A DNA stretch of 26,029 bases, taken from Methanobacterium sp. (GTDB lineage: Archaea > Methanobacteriota > Methanobacteria > Methanobacteriales > Methanobacteriaceae). The notes beneath the pieces were generated by a model that was given only the letters and a program-made list of their open reading frames with translations, did not search any database and was not told the DNA's origin. This document shows positions 22,688 to 26,029 of the stretch, piece by piece (the stretch's first letter is position 1; each line of letters begins with the position of its first letter). The position numbers and the translations under genes are program-made. The DNA is taken from positions 1 through 26,029 of the forward strand of contig DUPR01000004.1 in the NCBI GenBank assembly GCA_012838205.1, read 5' to 3'.

Positions 22688-25003
22688 TTAAATAAATGTT
22701 ATATTATCTAATCCTTCCCATGGCCAGTTGCCATTTCTAGTCCATCCAGTGGCCACATTAGGTATCCCTGGATAAGTGTTAAGCCCTACTAATAAGAGAA
22801 CATCCTGAGCACGGCTGTATGCCACGAAGTAGTGTCTGGTTAAATCATCAAATGCTCGGTGGCGTGCAGGTCTAGTGGGAGGTCCCAGTGGTGAGCAAAT
22901 CCTAATTTCATCCTCCAAGGCACAAGAGTTACCCCCTCCCTCTGGGAATCTTTTAAATGCTTGAGTATGGTGCTTTGTTCTGAAATCTGAACCTACATCA
23001 ACAATCACCAGCGGGAATTCCAGTCCCTTGGACTGGTGAATGGACATGATGTTTATGCGGTTATCAGGTAGTGTGTCTAGGAGTCCTTCATCTACCTTTA
23101 TGGCACCAGTGGCTAAGGGTACGAAAATATTCCATATTGCATCTTTAATGGAATCAAATTCTTGTTCAGGGTCTTCTTCATCAAAAACAAGCTCCCCACC
23201 ATAGTAACTGAATAGAGCGGTTTCTGCTATGGTACGGGAGATGGCCTCTAAGTATACTAAGCCCTCTACATCGTTCTGCATAGTGGGTATCCAGGTTACC
23301 AGTTTATAGGTCAGATCCAGGAGGGGAACCACTTTTTTCCAGGTTCGCCTTGCTAATGGTTTTCTATTTCGCCATGATTCCACGAATGATTTTAAAGATA
23401 ATGGAGAGGATGGTTCGGGGTTGGATTCTACATATTTTCTTGCTGTTTTTCTCCAGGATTTGAAGTTTGAACGTGCTTCATAGGGAAGTTTTTCAATGGT
23501 GTTTTGGATTTCACATTCCGGGTCGATGCATTCTAAGATCAGACCACATAGGATCTTTGTTTCATTGGTTCTTTCTAGACTCTGGCCACGTGGGTTGAAG
23601 ACTGGTATTTTGAGTTTTTTTCGTAAATGGTAGGGGAGCCTTTTTTTAGAAGCGCGTTCATTTGGTGAGCTTAGAAGTATGGATAGATCAGTTGGTGACC
23701 CTTCATCTGGGTTTATTTTTATGATGTCACCGTGTATTTTGTATCCATCTCCCAATACCACCTGATGGATGAATTCTGATAAGTCCTTGGCTAAAGTTTC
23801 AACGTCATCCCTGAACATTCCTAAAATCGGGAATTCAGTGAGTGGGTGGGTCCTTTTTGGTTGGATAGCTGGTTTGTCTTTTACCCTGGCTAGTTGGAAT
23901 TCGGTGTCTAGTTGTGAGTACTGGTTGCAGAATCCGACTATGTTATGGGTGGAGCGGTAGTTTCCAGATAAATGAATTAAGTCAGGTTTGTAATCTTTTA
24001 ATTGAACTTGTTTTTCGAATCGTTCCAGGAAGTTGGTGAAGAGGTCTACAGTTGCTCCTCGGAAGCGGTAGAGTGACTGGTCATCGTCTCCTACCACAGT
24101 CAAGCTTCCACCATTTTTAATTGCTGCTTCTGCTAGTTGGAAGTAGATCTGTTCTTGGAGGAGGTTTGAATCCTGGTATTCATCTACTAGTATGAGTTTT
24201 AGGCTGTTAAGAAAGTCGTCCAGTTTATTATCTTTTAACTGGTCCAGGAATTCTGCTTCTAACATGGCATAGTCAAAGAGGTTTCTATTTTTCAGTTCAT
24301 CCAAGTAGTCATTGATGGCTTGGTGGGCTACTTCAAAGCCAGGATGATCATTTTGTTTTAGTTTCTTGAGTTTTTCCCAGTCTACCTGGTCATAGTATAC
24401 TCTTTCTTTTAATTCCAGTAATTGTTTGCACATTTGGTTGATGTTAAAGCCAAATGCACCTCCCCTGAGCTTTATGAGGTAATCTTTGAGGTCTTGGTTA
24501 TGATGTTTTTCATCCTTGAATAATCCTACTTTTAGCATGAGGGCGCTGGTTACGAAGTCCTGGATGACTACTGGTGGTGCTGCACCAGGAGCACGATGGA
24601 TCTTTAGAATGTCATGGGATATGCTGTCCAGGGTGCCGGTTATGATTTGATTGAAATCTAGGAGTCTTAGATGGGGATGTATGTCCTGATATTTTTGGTC
24701 CTTTAGGAGTGCTTGTCTTATTTCATCTCCCCATGAAAGGATTCTAGATCTTAACTCGGCTGCTGCCTTTCTGGTGAAGGTTGTAGCTAAGATAGATGAA
24801 GGGTGAACATCATCCACGTAGATGAATTTTAGTACCTTCAAAACCATGACTGTGGTTTTCCCGGAACCTGGCCCTGCCACCAGAAATTGGGATTGACTGA
24901 TAGGTGCACTGATTGCCTTATTTTGATCAGGGTTGTCGTCTTTGGATATTTTTCGACCTAACTTATCAATCACTATACCCTGAAATTCTTTCCAATCAAT
25001 CAC
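22688..25003 (-). CDS. UvrD/PcrA-like superfamily 1A DNA helicase
   Basis: All SF1A motifs are present: Q27 in P-D-Q-N, Walker A GPGSGKT at 44-50, motif Ia A-T-T-F-T-R-K-A-A, motif II D-E-Y-Q-D-S, motif III G-D-D-D-Q-S-L-Y-R-F-R-G, motif IV G-N-Y-R-S-T, motif V M-S-I-H-Q-S-K-G-L-E-F and motif VI V-A-Y-S-R-A-Q. The 771-residue length is in the normal range. The 2B region (about 430-600) is divergent and basic. The start is GTG 25003, with AGGAG (25013-25017) nine nt upstream. It moves 3' to 5' on single-stranded DNA by family knowledge. The nuclease gene follows after 49 bp. No nuclease domain is fused to it, so it resembles a split AddA. Confidence 0.93.
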   Translation of the reverse strand: MIDWKEFQGIVIDKLGRKISKDDNPDQNKAISAPISQSQFLVAGPGSGKTTVMVLKVLKFIYVDDVHPSSILATTFTRKAAAELRSRILSWGDEIRQALLKDQKYQDIHPHLRLLDFNQIITGTLDSISHDILKIHRAPGAAPPVVIQDFVTSALMLKVGLFKDEKHHNQDLKDYLIKLRGGAFGFNINQMCKQLLELKERVYYDQVDWEKLKKLKQNDHPGFEVAHQAINDYLDELKNRNLFDYAMLEAEFLDQLKDNKLDDFLNSLKLILVDEYQDSNLLQEQIYFQLAEAAIKNGGSLTVVGDDDQSLYRFRGATVDLFTNFLERFEKQVQLKDYKPDLIHLSGNYRSTHNIVGFCNQYSQLDTEFQLARVKDKPAIQPKRTHPLTEFPILGMFRDDVETLAKDLSEFIHQVVLGDGYKIHGDIIKINPDEGSPTDLSILLSSPNERASKKRLPYHLRKKLKIPVFNPRGQSLERTNETKILCGLILECIDPECEIQNTIEKLPYEARSNFKSWRKTARKYVESNPEPSSPLSLKSFVESWRNRKPLARRTWKKVVPLLDLTYKLVTWIPTMQNDVEGLVYLEAISRTIAETALFSYYGGELVFDEEDPEQEFDSIKDAIWNIFVPLATGAIKVDEGLLDTLPDNRINIMSIHQSKGLEFPLVIVDVGSDFRTKHHTQAFKRFPEGGGNSCALEDEIRICSPLGPPTRPARHRAFDDLTRHYFVAYSRAQDVLLLVGLNTYPGIPNVATGWTRNGNWPWEGLDNITFI

Positions 25004-25089
25004 GATAAATATCTCCTATTCCAGTGGCTTTAATTAGACAGAAAGCTGAATGACTATTAGAAGGAAAGGGAAAATGACTAGATAATTTA

Positions 25090-26025
25090 CTAGCGTTTCC
25101 ACACCTTTGATCCGCAAACTCCACAGAAAGTTTCATTACCACCCAATTTTTTCCCACACTTCTGGCAAGTTATTTCTATTTCTTCTAAACTACCTTTACC
25201 ATGCATTTCTATAATTTCATCATATTTACCTGAATTTATCCATTTGATTAGTTCAGATGTTCTTAAAACAGTCCATGGATGTTCGGAGAGACTTATCATT
25301 ATTGTTTTAGCTACTTTATCTGCTGTATTAAAATCAAAATCTTGGAAATCATTAGCTTGTTTTATGAAGTCTTCAGTCTTCATTTTTTCATAAAAATTTT
25401 TAGGCACTCCACCCATTTTCATTAAAGTACTGAATGCTGTATTTTTATCTTGACAAGCTAAAAGACCGGCTCTGTCTGCTGTCAGTTCAGACATTCTGTA
25501 CCAATATAACAGTGCTAATTCTAACCCGGCAGATACCACTGAACCAATACCTAATGTCACAGCACCAATAAGATCTCCTAAAAATGGTATCACTAGAGCC
25601 ATATCATGATACAGCATATGCCCACTTTTTATATGCCCTGCTTCGTGACCTAATAGATATAACAATTCATCGTCAGATAGTAAATCTACGGCACCGGAAT
25701 TTAAAATAATTATGGGATTTTGAGATCCAATAGCAAATGCATTGATGTCATAATCCCATTGAATATACAATTCAGGTAGATCTTTAAGGAAAATATTGGC
25801 GCATGCTTCTTCCAGTAATTTATAAAGTTCTGGGAAATTATCAGAAGTTACTTTAATGTTACTACCAGTATATGATAATCTGATTATCCTTTCCACACCA
25901 TGCTTGTGAACATATTTGACTGCTTTTTCAAGTCCTGGTGTTCCTTCTAAAGTCTTAAGAGCAGATTTATCAAAATGATGTTCATATTCTGCAGGGTTTA
26001 ATAATAAAAGTTCTTTTCTTTCCAT
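25090..26025 (-). CDS. M48 metallopeptidase with C-terminal zinc ribbon
   Basis: The catalytic zinc site is H127-E-x-x-H131 with the third ligand E180 in a S-E-L-T-A-D-R-A-G motif, intact. A hydrophobic stretch between them (about 142-176) may dip into or span the membrane. The last 25 residues are a Cys4 ribbon (C287, C290, C301, C304), which is not part of standard HtpX. There is no N-terminal helix pair as in HtpX, so this is a different M48 subgroup, closer to bacterial YggG/LoiP-like or M48C-type soluble peptidases. The start is ATG 26025. Only four bases upstream are in the window, so an SD cannot be checked. The helicase starts 86 bp downstream on the same strand. Confidence 0.9.
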   Translation of the reverse strand: MERKELLLLNPAEYEHHFDKSALKTLEGTPGLEKAVKYVHKHGVERIIRLSYTGSNIKVTSDNFPELYKLLEEACANIFLKDLPELYIQWDYDINAFAIGSQNPIIILNSGAVDLLSDDELLYLLGHEAGHIKSGHMLYHDMALVIPFLGDLIGAVTLGIGSVVSAGLELALLYWYRMSELTADRAGLLACQDKNTAFSTLMKMGGVPKNFYEKMKTEDFIKQANDFQDFDFNTADKVAKTIMISLSEHPWTVLRTSELIKWINSGKYDEIIEMHGKGSLEEIEITCQKCGKKLGGNETFCGVCGSKVWKR

Positions 26026-26029
26026 TATT

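Noticed and set aside
1..26029. tRNA, rRNA, insertion sequences, integrase or att sites
   Set aside because: No cloverleaf-like sequence, transposase motif or long terminal repeat was found by reading both strands. A covariance-model scan would be the decisive test.

Overview
The window looks like a chromosomal stretch of a methanogenic archaeon of the Methanobacteriales, most likely Methanobacterium or a close relative. This is inferred from gene content and style, not from a marker gene. It is AT-rich. Most genes have strong archaeal Shine-Dalgarno (SD) sites (GGAGG, GGTGAT or AGGGGA types) 5-9 nt before the start, TTG and GTG starts are frequent, TATA boxes of the TTTATATA kind occur, and T-tracts follow genes. 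The protein repertoire fits: many small Cys4 zinc-ribbon proteins, a PAS/HisKA_2 kinase, LemA, DUF2207 and HtpX. No tRNA, rRNA, insertion sequence, integrase or CRISPR array was seen.

Layout. Positions 1-4532 hold a patchwork of zinc-ribbon genes on both strands: membrane-anchored types at 47 and 3936, a five-module type at 862, a stand-alone 61-residue module at 2268 and a ribbon plus PH-like protein at 3036. A 3-helix membrane protein (1672) and a small unknown acidic protein (2601) lie among them. Positions 4533-4941 are a poorly coding AT-rich gap. A soluble multi-PAS histidine kinase follows (4942-7110), then a coupled pair of unknown helical proteins (7406, 8076), then a secreted TIM-barrel, glycoside-hydrolase-like protein whose signal peptide lies upstream of the first ATG (9369-10169).

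The minus-strand block 10281-15308 carries two LemA cassettes, LemA-HtpX and LemA-DUF2207. The second is followed by an unusually small Cys-rich gene of 46 codons (12048-12188). Upstream of both lies a CARF plus winged-helix regulator (14715-15308). Divergent from that regulator is an ARPP-1/DUF6569 protein (15564) whose promoter carries a clear palindrome beside its TATA box. A second plus-strand zinc-ribbon cluster follows (16711-20109). It repeats the gene order of 3036-3936 and contains a startless gene remnant (18773-18898). The right end is minus strand: a multi-pass acyltransferase (20145), a Cas4/AddB-like iron-sulphur PD-(D/E)XK nuclease (21454) beside a UvrD-like helicase (22688), and an M48 metallopeptidase with its own C-terminal zinc ribbon (25090).

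How it fits together. Two themes stand out. The first is envelope maintenance and sensing: LemA, HtpX, DUF2207, another M48 protease, ribbon-TM-exodomain proteins, a secreted barrel protein and an acyltransferase. The second is a local expansion of Cys4 modules, found in 9 of about 24 genes, in recurring combinations with membrane helices, PH-like domains, duplicated C-terminal domains or a protease. The helicase-nuclease pair is a self-contained DNA-processing unit that could serve repair or defence. All functional links between genes are inferred from position.
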